The notes under the pieces: model-generated
What the model was told of the DNA's origin: nothing
Database searches by the model: none
Seen by the model: only the letters and a program-made list of their open reading frames with translations
Program-made: the position numbers and the translations under genes
Assembly (NCBI GenBank): GCA_900315335.1
Contig: OMYR01000046.1
Span: 1-64,000, forward strand
Source: an uncultured Bacteroidales bacterium
Lineage (GTDB): Bacteria; Bacteroidota; Bacteroidia; Bacteroidales; P3
Direction of reading: 5' to 3'
DNA: 64,000 bases
Part shown: positions 16,096 through 24,603 of the stretch, piece by piece
How positions within the stretch are numbered: the stretch's first letter is position 1
How the letters are laid out: each line of letters begins with the position of its first letter

Positions 16096-17292
16096 CTATT
16101 TTATCATGGGAAGCAGCTCTTTGAGCTTCGCTATAAAGGTTTTCTCCACGTTATACTTGGCGAGGCTTTCGGGTGTCAGACCCATAGAACGGGCTGCGGC
16201 TTCCCTGTAACCTTTCCAGTCCTTGAAGTAGGCTTTGGACAGCAGAATGACGACACAGCGCATCTTGCCTTTCACGCAACTGCCGTATATCGTGGAGTAG
16301 TCGGCACGCATGACGGCACGGAGGAAATCCCGGTCGGAAACGGCATTGGCGTCCAATAGCGGTTTGCCCTTGTCGGGGCCGCTCTGTACGGTGAAAGTGG
16401 TAAGGAAACGGTACAGCCTTAAAACAGGAACCTGCGCGGTCGTACTGAACGCGCCGCCTTGCATTGTATCTGTGGCGATAAAACCGGATGACGCTTCTTC
16501 CGTACAAGAGGGTATTGTTTTGGATGTTGCCGACTTGGACTCGTTCTCATGCAGCACGTTTCTTTTGACATATCCCATCGTCATGGCGATATGGAACATC
16601 TTTATTCCGGCGGACTGCGCTTTCACATCGTCATTTTGGGGCAGCATGGAAAGGTGGACGGCTTCTGCAAAATATTCCGTGAAGAGTTGCGCCAAATCCT
16701 TGTCGTTGGCATTGACAATATACTCCTTGACGGCTTGGATTTTAGCCTTGTCCACTTTGGCAAGCATGGCATACATTTCTTTCCCTCTGTTCCCGTCTGA
16801 ATCCTTTGCACACTTCCGTATGGCGGCACGGATGGTGTCGATGCAGTCGGTGGCTTCGGTACGTGTCATTGGTTTGGGAGAAATATCAGAACCTTCCTGC
16901 GATACTTGCTCCTGTTCTTTTTCGGGAAAGAAGTATTGCCTTATAACTTCCATGCTCAGGTAAGCCACCCCTGTACGGAAAGCCGCCTTGTTCAAGTCTG
17001 CATATTTGGAGCAGATGCCGTGAAGCCTTTTCGTGTCATCGTGAAGTTCGACAAACTTCCGTGCCAGCTCCTTATCCTCGTGTTCGGTGATATATTCCCT
17101 GATGCCGGCCAAAAGAAAAGGCAGGGGCTTCAGGCTGTATCTGATGTTCCGGCAAATATCCTTACAATCCGTTTCGCCACTGCCGGAAGACTTGCCGACA
17201 AGCGATTCCGCAAGTTTCAGGCTCTCACTGATTACGTTGGACAGCTTGAACAGATCGCTAATGATGTCAAACCTTGATTTTTCCATAAGCAC
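16096..17292 (-). CDS. uncharacterised protein of the mobile element
   Basis: I do not recognise this 398-residue protein. It is mostly helical, with no signal peptide and no membrane segment. The C-terminal third contains VPVLRLYRFLTTFTVQSG and SKAYFKDWKGYREAAARSMGLTPESLAKY, which reads like a small helical DNA-binding or helix-turn-helix end. It lies 4 bases after the integrase stop, so it is probably translated from the integrase transcript. Proteins directly behind integrases in Bacteroides elements often help recombination or replication. That is only a positional guess here. Confidence 0.6.
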   Translation of the reverse strand: MLMEKSRFDIISDLFKLSNVISESLKLAESLVGKSSGSGETDCKDICRNIRYSLKPLPFLLAGIREYITEHEDKELARKFVELHDDTKRLHGICSKYADLNKAAFRTGVAYLSMEVIRQYFFPEKEQEQVSQEGSDISPKPMTRTEATDCIDTIRAAIRKCAKDSDGNRGKEMYAMLAKVDKAKIQAVKEYIVNANDKDLAQLFTEYFAEAVHLSMLPQNDDVKAQSAGIKMFHIAMTMGYVKRNVLHENESKSATSKTIPSCTEEASSGFIATDTMQGGAFSTTAQVPVLRLYRFLTTFTVQSGPDKGKPLLDANAVSDRDFLRAVMRADYSTIYGSCVKGKMRCVVILLSKAYFKDWKGYREAAARSMGLTPESLAKYNVEKTFIAKLKELLPMIK

Positions 17293-17296
17293 CTCC

Positions 17297-18667
17297 TTAT
17301 ATTTCGATGATACCCTTGAAATCCTTTAACGCTATGACGGCCTTTTCCTCCGCGTCCAGTTTCAGGTAGCGGCGCAGTTGCGCCTCGCTACTGTGTCCGG
17401 TGATGGCTTGGATGGAAGGCAGAGGGACACCAGCCTTGTACGCGTTGGTGGCGAAACTTCTCCGGGCTGTATGGGAAAGGAGCATGTCGCAGAATCTCCT
17501 TCCACGTTTGGGGTTGAGACGCTTCTCGTCAAAGCCGCAGTCGTGTGTCCAGCCGAGCAACAGGCCGATGGTCTTCACCAGCTTGTTCATTTCATTGGGA
17601 TGAACCGGGGGCAGCTTGCCGTCATACTTGGCAAGTATGGCTCTTACTCGCCTGTCAACGGGGATATAGACTTTCTTTTCCGTCTTCTGTTGGGTGATGA
17701 GTATGAACTCCGTACCGCCGATTTCCGTTATCATGTCCTCGCATATCCTTGAATAGTCGGAAACACGCTGGCCGGTCAGACAGCCCACGATGAAAATGTC
17801 CCTCACGTGCTCCAGTGTCCTGATATGGGTGATGCGGCATTTGGAAAGTTGTGCCAATTTCTCGTCCTCGCTGATGTCAAGTGATTCCAGTCTCTTTTTC
17901 ACGGCTTCCTTGGTGGAAAGGTCAAGGTCGAGCATTTCCTGTATCTGTTCCGGCGTGAGGTAGATGTTGTCCACTTCCTCCTTTTTCGGCACGAAGTCGG
18001 AATGACGGAAATCATCGCATTTGGTCAGCTTGTCCTCGTAGGCCGCCTTTACCACCGTGCGGACATCGGTCATGTACGAGTTGATGGCGTTGGGCATCAA
18101 GCCCCGTTCCTTCCAGTAACCGACAAGGCTGTTGCGTGTCTCCATCGTCATGTCATCCAGTCCGAGTTTGCGGTGTGTTTCCTTTTGGTAGTTGCGAATC
18201 TGTTTTTGGATAATGCGCAGACCTTTTATATAGGCAGGTGAGACTTTCACGGTACGGCCTTTCTTGGTACGCCGTCCGGTTTCCATGTCTTCTATATAAG
18301 AGGTAAGGAAATCATCGAACAGCATCCTGCCTTTGGGCTTGACCTCCACAATCTGCATCATACCGTTGAGCACGTCGTGTTTCACGCTCTCGATGATATT
18401 CTTGGCCTCCTTGGGATTGAAGCCGTCCGCCTCGAATGCCGCCTTTATCCTCGCGAGGATTTGGGCGAACTGCCCGTACTTTATTCCGATGCTTGACATC
18501 AGGGCTGACGAGACGTATTGCAGGCTGCGGTACTTTTCCCATTCAAGCTGTTTGATGGTGAAGCCCGTCACGACCTTCATGTTCGCCTTTCCGGTGCGTA
18601 CACGGGCATAGATGGAACCGTAGTCCTCCTTTCCTGCCTTGGATGATTTGATGAAGATGAAATCCAT
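17297..18667 (-). CDS. tyrosine integrase of the mobile element
   Basis: This is a 456-residue tyrosine recombinase from the ATG at 18667. Its catalytic residues are R in LTGQRVSDYS, HTARRSFAT as the HxxR box, the histidine in GHSSE and the nucleophile in LRRYLKL. The frame stays open up to 18730, but a TACCTTTG box at 18695-18702 lies inside that extension, so the shorter start is preferred; it begins MDFIFIKSSKAG, as in related integrases. The gene faces inward at the right edge of the element. The truncated T9SS gene begins 190 bases away, so attR should lie between them. It probably catalyses integration and excision. Confidence 0.9.
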   Translation of the reverse strand: MDFIFIKSSKAGKEDYGSIYARVRTGKANMKVVTGFTIKQLEWEKYRSLQYVSSALMSSIGIKYGQFAQILARIKAAFEADGFNPKEAKNIIESVKHDVLNGMMQIVEVKPKGRMLFDDFLTSYIEDMETGRRTKKGRTVKVSPAYIKGLRIIQKQIRNYQKETHRKLGLDDMTMETRNSLVGYWKERGLMPNAINSYMTDVRTVVKAAYEDKLTKCDDFRHSDFVPKKEEVDNIYLTPEQIQEMLDLDLSTKEAVKKRLESLDISEDEKLAQLSKCRITHIRTLEHVRDIFIVGCLTGQRVSDYSRICEDMITEIGGTEFILITQQKTEKKVYIPVDRRVRAILAKYDGKLPPVHPNEMNKLVKTIGLLLGWTHDCGFDEKRLNPKRGRRFCDMLLSHTARRSFATNAYKAGVPLPSIQAITGHSSEAQLRRYLKLDAEEKAVIALKDFKGIIEI

Positions 18668-18694
18668 ACGCGATATATCTTGGTTACTGTGGTG

Positions 18695-18702
18695 CAAAGG
18701 TA
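18695..18702 (-). promoter_or_regulatory. TACCTTTG -7 box of the integrase promoter
   Basis: The minus strand reads TACCTTTG 27 bases upstream of the chosen start at 18667. A TTTG occurs about 25 bases further upstream, looser than the usual 19-21 spacing. Confidence 0.55.
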
Positions 18703-18729
18703 CAAAATATATCCCGAAATATGGTATCA

Positions 18730-18857
18730 AATAGTACCAATATTTTCTAAAACAGTGAAATTTCGTGAGTATTCAAACCAAATGAAAATATCTACAAATA
18801 ACTGATACACAAAGATGACCTATAAAATTAGATTTCACTGAATATATTTAGTGAATA
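18730..18857. other. right boundary region of the mobile element (attR candidate)
   Basis: The base composition changes here, from the GC-richer element to AT-rich host DNA, and the interrupted host gene begins just after. The exact core cannot be set, because the left junction lies outside the window and no direct repeat can be compared. Confidence 0.45.
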
Positions 18858-20057
18858 GTGGGCAACAATACAAATGAGACAGTATTAAGTGTGAGCGTTT
18901 TTGAAAATAATGGAGCCTCGTTTGCGCAAGACGCGACTTCTCATGCTGTTGCTGCCAAAGGATATAATTACCAAACGAACGATTGGAATAGTACTTATTT
19001 GAAAGAAATAAATAACGATGTAATCAATCAAGGCGAGGGCATTTTCGTGTGGGTTTGGAATAAAGATTGGGACGGAAGCACAATTGAAAATGATAATATC
19101 GTTTATTGGTCTCCAAGCGAAAATCCCAATACAAGTGCAATCTATGAAATAGATAAAACAAACAATGGTGCAGAGTATAATGGTGCTTTGTGGTTTGCAT
19201 TTAGCAATCCGTTTAGCGAAGATGTGGCTGTAAGCACGTTATTAAACGGATTAACGAATATTCAAGGCGAAACGCAGGCATATACATTTGACGGTGTGAA
19301 GTGGAATTCCAATCCAACGGTTATACATTCGGGCGAAGGTTTTATGGTTGCTGCAAGCGAAGGTGCTACAACCATAAGCGGAATGTTAAACAAAGTCGCA
19401 GCGAAATCCGAGAAAAACAGCGATAAATACATTACCATAACTTGTGCCGGCAGCAATTCGTTGTTTGATGTTTATTCAAAAATAGACGAATCGGCAAGCA
19501 ATGGTTTTGATGTAAAAGATGCTTATATGATGTTCTCGAATGGCGAGGATTTTGTGCAACCGTATTTCGATATTCAAGGCAAAAATATTGTCAGAAACGT
19601 TTTTCAAACTTTGCCATACGCGGCAAATTTGAATATCAAGGCAAGTAAGCAGGACAGCGTCATTTTATCGGCTTATAACTTGCCCGATAATATGACGGTT
19701 GTGCTGAAAGATGAGGAAAACGAGACTATTACTATTTTGAATGACACAACTACGAAATTTGAGGTGGAAGAAGGTGAAAACGCCAACCGTTTTAAGGTTA
19801 TGTTTTACGAGAATACTTCGACAAATGAGACGATAGAAGAAAATAATATTGATATTCTGTTTTTTGAAAATACTTTAAGTGTTCAGGGCAACGGACTTAA
19901 ATCTCTTGTTATATACGATTTGTTCGGCAAACAGAGGTATTCGAAGACATTGTCGGGCAATTCTTTTGAGACTGATTTGAATTTACCGCAAGGATTATAC
20001 ATCGTAAAGATTGTAGATTGCAAAGGAGAAAAGACTTCCAAGGTAGTAATTAAATAA
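18855..20057 (+). pseudogene. 5'-truncated T9SS-sorted surface protein
   Basis: The frame opens after a TGA at 18852 and runs 400 codons, but it has no signal peptide and begins mid-domain (GNNTNETVLSVSVFENN). The only possible starts are a weak GTG at 18858 and internal codons. The C-terminus is a type A T9SS sorting domain: NGLKSLVIYDLFGKQRY, then LPQGLYIVKIVDCKGEKTSKVVIK in two stretches. Such proteins are exported by Sec, carried across the outer membrane by T9SS and anchored there. A sorted protein without a signal peptide cannot be exported, so this is the 3' part of a host gene cut by the element. The 5' part should lie beyond the left end. Confidence 0.8.
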
Positions 20058-20076
20058 TAGGTGATTTCATTAAATT

Positions 20077-20139
20077 AGTGTTAAACATCAATAAAATAAT
20101 CAGTGAGATTGACAAATTAGTCTCACTGATTATTTTTTC
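20077..20139. repeat. 21 bp-period array A (3 units)
   Basis: Units start at 20077, 20098 and 20119. Units 2 and 3 are partly complementary and make the hairpin listed at 20100-20129. It lies between the T9SS fragment and the convergent rnhB gene. Confidence 0.75.
20100..20129 (+). terminator. terminator after the T9SS fragment
   Basis: TCAGTGAGA (20100-20108) pairs with TCTCACTGA (20121-20129), followed by TTATTTTTT. It lies 43 bases past the stop at 20057 and is built from two 21 bp repeat units. Confidence 0.7.
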
Positions 20140-20201
20140 TAATCCTTTGTTTTTCGTTTTTATCCTTGACATGATGTTTTTTTGTCCACAGGTTAGTCGT
20201 A

Positions 20202-20262
20202 AAAAAGTGCCACTTTTTACCTCCAAAAGACAGCCTTTTTATATAAAAAAGTGGCACTTTTT
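20202..20262. repeat. pair of complementary palindrome-like 17-mers
   Basis: AAAAAGTGCCACTTTTT at 20202-20218 and its exact reverse complement, AAAAAGTGGCACTTTTT, at 20246-20262 are 44 bases apart. Each is itself nearly palindromic. Each is followed by a similar tail, AAAAGACAGCC then AAGAGACTGTCTT. The rest of the 20140-20465 gap shows no gene. Confidence 0.65.
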
Positions 20263-20465
20263 AGGGTAAAGAGACTGTCTTTTTTGCTCTTCTCCTGCGA
20301 AGAAAAAACGATAACATAAAGAATAAAAACGGAAATCTCCAAATGAAAACAAAAACGTAAGGCAGAAAAAGAATAGAATGGCAGATGAAAAAGTTGCCTT
20401 TTATTGGACGATAATAAATGATAACAATTTTGCGAAACGTTGGATTGAAAAAAAATTATCAAACA

Positions 20466-21068
20466 TCAATCAAATAAAGACGGCTCGCCAAATAAATTGA
20501 ATGAAAGTCTGTGTAGTGGAGTTACGCCGAACTGTTTTATTGCCAAGCGGTGGTCTTTTGTTGGATAACCCTTGTTTTTTTGCCAGTTATATTGCGGATA
20601 TTTTTCTGCAAGGGCAATCATTTTGTCGTCCCTGTATGTTTTCGCAAGAATGGACGCAGCCGCTATGGACATATATGTGGCGTCGCCTTTGACTATAGTC
20701 TTGAAAGCAATACCGCAGTCGGTATGAAATCTGTTGCCGTCGATAAGCAGAAACTCGGGTTTGATTTTCAAACTTTCGATAGCACGATTCATTGCAAGGA
20801 TAGAGGCTTGAAGAATATTGATTTTATCAATTTCATTGTTGGAAACCTCCGCAACAGAGTATGCTATGGCGTTTTGCTCAATGATAGGACGAAGTTTTCG
20901 CCGTTGAGTGTCCGTGAGTTGTTTGGAATCGTTTAGCATCGGATGGCTAAAATCTTGTGGAAGAATAACAGCCGAAGCAAAAACCCCACCGGCCAAACAG
21001 CCTCTGCCTGCCTCATCTACACCGCATTCCAATACGCCTTGGTTGTAATATGGTTTTAAGTTTGCCAC
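20466..21068 (-). CDS. rnhB: ribonuclease HII
   Basis: This 200-residue enzyme cuts the RNA strand of RNA-DNA hybrids and removes misincorporated ribonucleotides. [13 protein letters not shown] gives D18 and E19, the first catalytic acids. LLIDGNR supplies the third acid and [22 protein letters not shown] the fourth acid and the family signature. [13 protein letters not shown] and [10 protein letters not shown] close a full-length domain. It lies downstream of purQ in the same direction, separated by a hairpin terminator, so it probably has its own weak promoter or is reached by read-through. The gene is convergent with the truncated T9SS gene. Confidence 0.95.
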   Translation of the reverse strand: MANLKPYYNQGVLECGVDEAGRGCLAGGVFASAVILPQDFSHPMLNDSKQLTDTQRRKLRPIIEQNAIAYSVAEVSNNEIDKINILQASILAMNRAIESLKIKPEFLLIDGNRFHTDCGIAFKTIVKGDATYMSIAAASILAKTYRDDKMIALAEKYPQYNWQKNKGYPTKDHRLAIKQFGVTPLHRLSFNLFGEPSLFD

Positions 21069-21079
21069 GTCTGTTGAGA

Positions 21080-21112
21080 AAAAAAGACAGACATTTATCG
21101 CCTGTCTTTTTT
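21080..21112 (-). terminator. terminator after purQ
   Basis: On the minus strand AAAAAAGACAG and CTGTCTTTTTT form a stem around a ~12 base loop, with a T run. It begins 23 bases past the purQ stop. Confidence 0.7.
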
Positions 21113-21134
21113 GTTTATGTATTTAAGTGAATTA

Positions 21135-21827
21135 CTATTTTACAAAATTTTTTATTAAAGAATTGAACAAGGCTTTGCCGTCTGTGTTGCCAAGTTCTGC
21201 ATCCGAACAACGTTCAGGGTGTGGCATCATACCGAAAACATTCTTTGTTTTGTTGGTTATACCTGCTATGTTTTCGCAACTACCATTAGGATTGCTTTGA
21301 GGTGTGATTTGTCCGTTTTCGTCGCAATATCTGAAAAGGATTTGTTCGTTATCGTTAAGTTTCTTTAACGTGTCTTCGTAAGCGAAATATCTGCCTTCTC
21401 CGTGTGCAATAGGGATATTCAACGCTTTACCGACGGTAACGTCTTTTGTAAATATTGTGCTGTTGGTTTGAGGTGCGATGAATTGGTTGTGGCAGATAAA
21501 TTTTTGGTTGTTATTATGCAAAAGAGTGCCTTCCAACAATCCGCTTTCGCAAAGTATTTGGAAACCGTTGCAAACACCAAGAACCAATCCGCCTTTATTT
21601 GCAAAATTGATAACACTTTTCATTATAGGAGAAAGTTTTGCTATTGCACCGCTGCGAAGATAATCTCCGTAAGAGAAACCGCCGGGTAGGATAATCATAT
21701 CACATCCTTGCAAATCACTTTCTTTATGCCATAAATTAACAACTTCTTGCTTTTCTATACCTTTTAGTACGTAGTACATATCATGGTCGCAATTTGACCC
21801 CGGAAAAGTAACAACTCCGAATTTCAT
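21135..21827 (-). CDS. purQ: phosphoribosylformylglycinamidine synthase glutaminase subunit
   Basis: This 230-residue class I glutamine amidotransferase supplies ammonia to PurL in step four of purine synthesis. MKFGVVTFPGSNCDHD is the PurQ-type N-terminus. GVCNGFQIL holds the nucleophile C86, and MMPHPERCSD near the end holds the His-Glu pair. Its presence as a separate small subunit implies a split PurL elsewhere, although many Bacteroidota also have a fused large enzyme. A TAATTTTG box lies about 28 bases upstream of the start. Confidence 0.93.
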   Translation of the reverse strand: MKFGVVTFPGSNCDHDMYYVLKGIEKQEVVNLWHKESDLQGCDMIILPGGFSYGDYLRSGAIAKLSPIMKSVINFANKGGLVLGVCNGFQILCESGLLEGTLLHNNNQKFICHNQFIAPQTNSTIFTKDVTVGKALNIPIAHGEGRYFAYEDTLKKLNDNEQILFRYCDENGQITPQSNPNGSCENIAGITNKTKNVFGMMPHPERCSDAELGNTDGKALFNSLIKNFVK

Positions 21828-21854
21828 ATCTTAAAAAAATTTTATTTTCAACTG

Positions 21855-21862
21855 CAAAATTA
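21855..21862 (-). promoter_or_regulatory. TAATTTTG -7 box of purQ
   Basis: It is a minus-strand TAnnTTTG match 28 bases upstream of the purQ start at 21827. The -33 region has no exact TTTG. Confidence 0.5.
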
Positions 21863-21923
21863 CGAAAACTATTTCAATTGCGAATGTTTTTAACATAAAA
21901 AGACTGAAAAATATAATACAAAT

Positions 21924-21955
21924 AAAAACGGACGAAGATTTTTTCGTCCGTTTTT
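21924..21955 (-). terminator. terminator after the deiminase-family gene
   Basis: AAAAACGGACGAA (21924-21936) pairs perfectly with TTCGTCCGTTTTT (21943-21955). The 13 bp stem and its T tract lie 29 bases past the stop at 21984. Confidence 0.8.
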
Positions 21956-21983
21956 GTTCCACTGAAATGATAATTAAAAATAC

Positions 21984-24176
21984 TTATTTGATTATCACCA
22001 ATTTTCTCGAAGTAGATAGATTGCCGTCAGAGAATAGAATCCAATAGTTGCCGGCTTTCAAATCTCTTGTGTCGAATTGATATTCTATCGTACCTTTTGC
22101 AATCTTGCCTCTTTGTGCGATTTGACCTTTAACGGTTATTATTCTATAATAAAGGTCCTTTGTATTGTTTATCTTTACGGATACATTATCTTTCGCAGGG
22201 TTTGGATATACTTCGCCAATATTCTCAAACTCGTTTTGAGAAATGTAGTCTATTCCAACCGTAGAAGTATCAAGCGGCGCTCCGTAAGTTATTTTCGTTG
22301 TATCGAAACTTAGGTTTGAGTAGTCGTATGTAGGCTTTGGAAGTGAGTCGTAAGCATAGTCTTTATTATATGAAGTAACTTCTTTTCCGTAAGGCATAGT
22401 GTAGAAACCGCCTCTATGAGCAGTCATAGGTTTAAGCATAGATTTGCCGTTGTTTGATGTAGAAGCAATATAATAATACAATGTATCTCTGTTCAAATCT
22501 GCGTTCAAATTAATGTCGCAAGTGTATTTGCTATCGCCAAGAGAGGTCATTTCTTTTACTTTCCATTCGTTTTCGTTAGCAAGTTTGTAATAAATTTTTA
22601 CGTTATTAATACCGCTGTGATTTTGTGAGAAGACATCAATTTTGTATGTAGAACCATTTTGTGTTGTATTGAAGAAACGTGCAGGTTGGTGATAGATACG
22701 AACAGGATTTTCGGCAGGAATTTGTTTGGTTATGCAGTGAATTGCTCCACCAAAACCATCAAAACTTCTAACGTCTATTTCCTCAAAAGCATATCCCGGA
22801 TAAGCATTTCTTAAAACGTTTAACGCTTCACGGTTGCTTTCAATATCGCCAGCTTGTGAGCCGATTTTTGTCGAATCATAGAAAACAGGTTGAATAATTG
22901 CGTCATTAACAAAAGTGTGGTTTGCCCAACAACGAGTATATCTGTTGTAATCTCCGCCCGATGTATACCAAGAGCCATTATTCTTTTTAGGAAGAGGAAC
23001 TCTTACGGATTCGTATTTGTTTCCATAGAAGTTCTCCATAGAAGTAAATAGGTTGTGTATTGAATCAACTCTTTTAGCATCGCCCCAAGAAGCCAAAGCA
23101 TCGGGATACTTAGCCATAACAAAACCGGTTTCTTCCCACATATCGCAATATAAATCGATGTGTCCCGTTCCTCCGTCATAATCCAACGCAGTTACGACCG
23201 TCAATTCGTCTAAATTCAAAAGGTGTTTCAAAGAATCATTAACCTGCTCTTTTGTTAAGGCTTTCTTTGTTTGCATACGAAGTTGAGGAGTTGTACCTGA
23301 TTGATCCAAATAATACAATCCGTATGTATCTTCGTTATTTCCATAAACAGCAGAAGTGGTAAATAAAGAACCCAAACCATCTACGAGGATATTACCGCCT
23401 TCGTATTCTATCGTATTTGTGAAACATTTCCAGCCCAAATCGTTTGCTATTTGAATAGGCAATTGGTCGTCCAAAGGTCGTCCTCCATAGTATTCAAAAT
23501 CCATAAAAGCGATTTTGTCATCGTCATCATAGTAGAACGCAACAGGACCCCAGTCTCTTGCCCAAAATGCATTGCCCGGATGAACGAAGAATCTGTAATT
23601 AACAAGAGGAGTGCCTCTGTCTGCCATAAATTGTTTTATTGTCGTGGTATCATCGTCATACCAAACATCAATCCAAACTTGTGTATGTTTTTGGATTGCA
23701 TTAGCCAATTGTCCGTGTAGTTTGGCATAGTTACTTGACTTTGCAACGTCGGGAGTACTTGTTGTCTCCACCAATTTGTAGCCTCCAAAAGAGTTTTCCA
23801 ATCCCCAGCCGTCAAACATAGCTTCTGCATAGTCGTTTGTGCCTTTTTTTACCGTTATGTAAGGCCATTCAATCAAAATTGCTTGTACTTCATCGCTTTC
23901 GATAGGGAATATCATATCGTCAGGAACAGCAAGTTCGCTTTTTGTTTGAGAGGATTTCGTCATTTCGCTTGCAGGCAAATTTTCGGGAGAAATAGTTGTA
24001 GGCTTTCTTTTCATAAAAGTCTTGTAATAATCGTCTATTTGCTCGCTTGTCATAGCCTTATTCAGTTCAAGAACTCTCGTTCTTTCGGTTTTTTTTGTCG
24101 CTTCTTTTTGAGCGAACATTGTTGTTGAGGCAAATAATACCAAACTCAACAGCATAAATGTTTTTCTTATTTTCAT
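21984..24176 (-). CDS. secreted Porphyromonas-type arginine/agmatine deiminase with T9SS sorting domain
   Basis: The 730-residue protein begins with a signal peptide (MKIRKTFMLLSLVLFASTTMFAQ). The PAD_porph/agmatine deiminase-type domain spans about 85-495, with D208 in WARDWGPV, EGGN at 259-262, GTGHIDLYCD with H339 and D341, and the nucleophile C481 in IHCITKQIP. An immunoglobulin-like segment follows (about 505-575), then a type A T9SS sorting domain (VYPNPAKDNVSVKI to SRKLVIIK). The family hydrolyses guanidino groups, turning arginine residues into citrulline or agmatine into carbamoylputrescine. Secretion by T9SS favours an extracellular peptide substrate, as for P. gingivalis PPAD, but substrate residues cannot be settled here. 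It is monocistronic, with a strong terminator. Confidence 0.88.
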   Translation of the reverse strand: MKIRKTFMLLSLVLFASTTMFAQKEATKKTERTRVLELNKAMTSEQIDDYYKTFMKRKPTTISPENLPASEMTKSSQTKSELAVPDDMIFPIESDEVQAILIEWPYITVKKGTNDYAEAMFDGWGLENSFGGYKLVETTSTPDVAKSSNYAKLHGQLANAIQKHTQVWIDVWYDDDTTTIKQFMADRGTPLVNYRFFVHPGNAFWARDWGPVAFYYDDDDKIAFMDFEYYGGRPLDDQLPIQIANDLGWKCFTNTIEYEGGNILVDGLGSLFTTSAVYGNNEDTYGLYYLDQSGTTPQLRMQTKKALTKEQVNDSLKHLLNLDELTVVTALDYDGGTGHIDLYCDMWEETGFVMAKYPDALASWGDAKRVDSIHNLFTSMENFYGNKYESVRVPLPKKNNGSWYTSGGDYNRYTRCWANHTFVNDAIIQPVFYDSTKIGSQAGDIESNREALNVLRNAYPGYAFEEIDVRSFDGFGGAIHCITKQIPAENPVRIYHQPARFFNTTQNGSTYKIDVFSQNHSGINNVKIYYKLANENEWKVKEMTSLGDSKYTCDINLNADLNRDTLYYYIASTSNNGKSMLKPMTAHRGGFYTMPYGKEVTSYNKDYAYDSLPKPTYDYSNLSFDTTKITYGAPLDTSTVGIDYISQNEFENIGEVYPNPAKDNVSVKINNTKDLYYRIITVKGQIAQRGKIAKGTIEYQFDTRDLKAGNYWILFSDGNLSTSRKLVIIK

Positions 24177-24365
24177 TGCGTGTATATTATTTTGTTTAAT
24201 TTCAATAATAAATAAGCCCTTGTATTGCGGCGTTTAAGCGAAATGTTTAACCACAAAATTATTATTTGTAAAAATCAAAATTATATCGCTTGCCACAAAA
24301 CGACTTGCAAAAATACTAATATTTTTCTTATTGAGAATAAAAATAGTGTTTAAAACTATTCGATT

Positions 24366-24407
24366 TTTCTCACACATTATTCTAATAATGTTTAACACTA
24401 ATTGAGC
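24366..24407. repeat. 21 bp-period array M (2 units)
   Basis: Units start at 24366 (the CTCACA type) and 24387 (AATGTTTAACACTAATTG, the GTTTAAC type). It lies in the 427 base gap between the divergent deiminase and OmpA genes. The rest of the gap is AT-rich leader DNA plus the ompA promoter. Confidence 0.6.
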
Positions 24408-24507
24408 ATAAACACATAAAATATCTGCAATGTATGTAATGTAGTGTGTAAAATTTTATAAAAATTATCGGTAAATATAAGAAATAGTTGTTTTTTTGCT
24501 GTTTTTT

Positions 24508-24538
24508 TTTGTCTGTATTAAGAATTGTTGTAACTTTG
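24508..24538 (+). promoter_or_regulatory. strong Bacteroidota promoter of the OmpA gene
   Basis: TTTG at 24508-24511, a 19 base spacer, then TAACTTTG at 24531-24538 match the -33/-7 consensus perfectly. The leader is about 60 bases before the ATG at 24604, as expected of an abundant outer-membrane protein. Confidence 0.85.
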
Positions 24539-24603
24539 CAGTCTGAATTTAAGTATATTCAATAGAAAGTACAAAATTATTAATAACTAAAAAAAAGGTA
24601 GAA

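Noticed and set aside
18668..18730. Longer integrase with a start at 18730
   Set aside because: A TACCTTTG promoter box at 18695-18702 falls inside the extension, and the family normally begins at the MDFIFIKSSKAG start.
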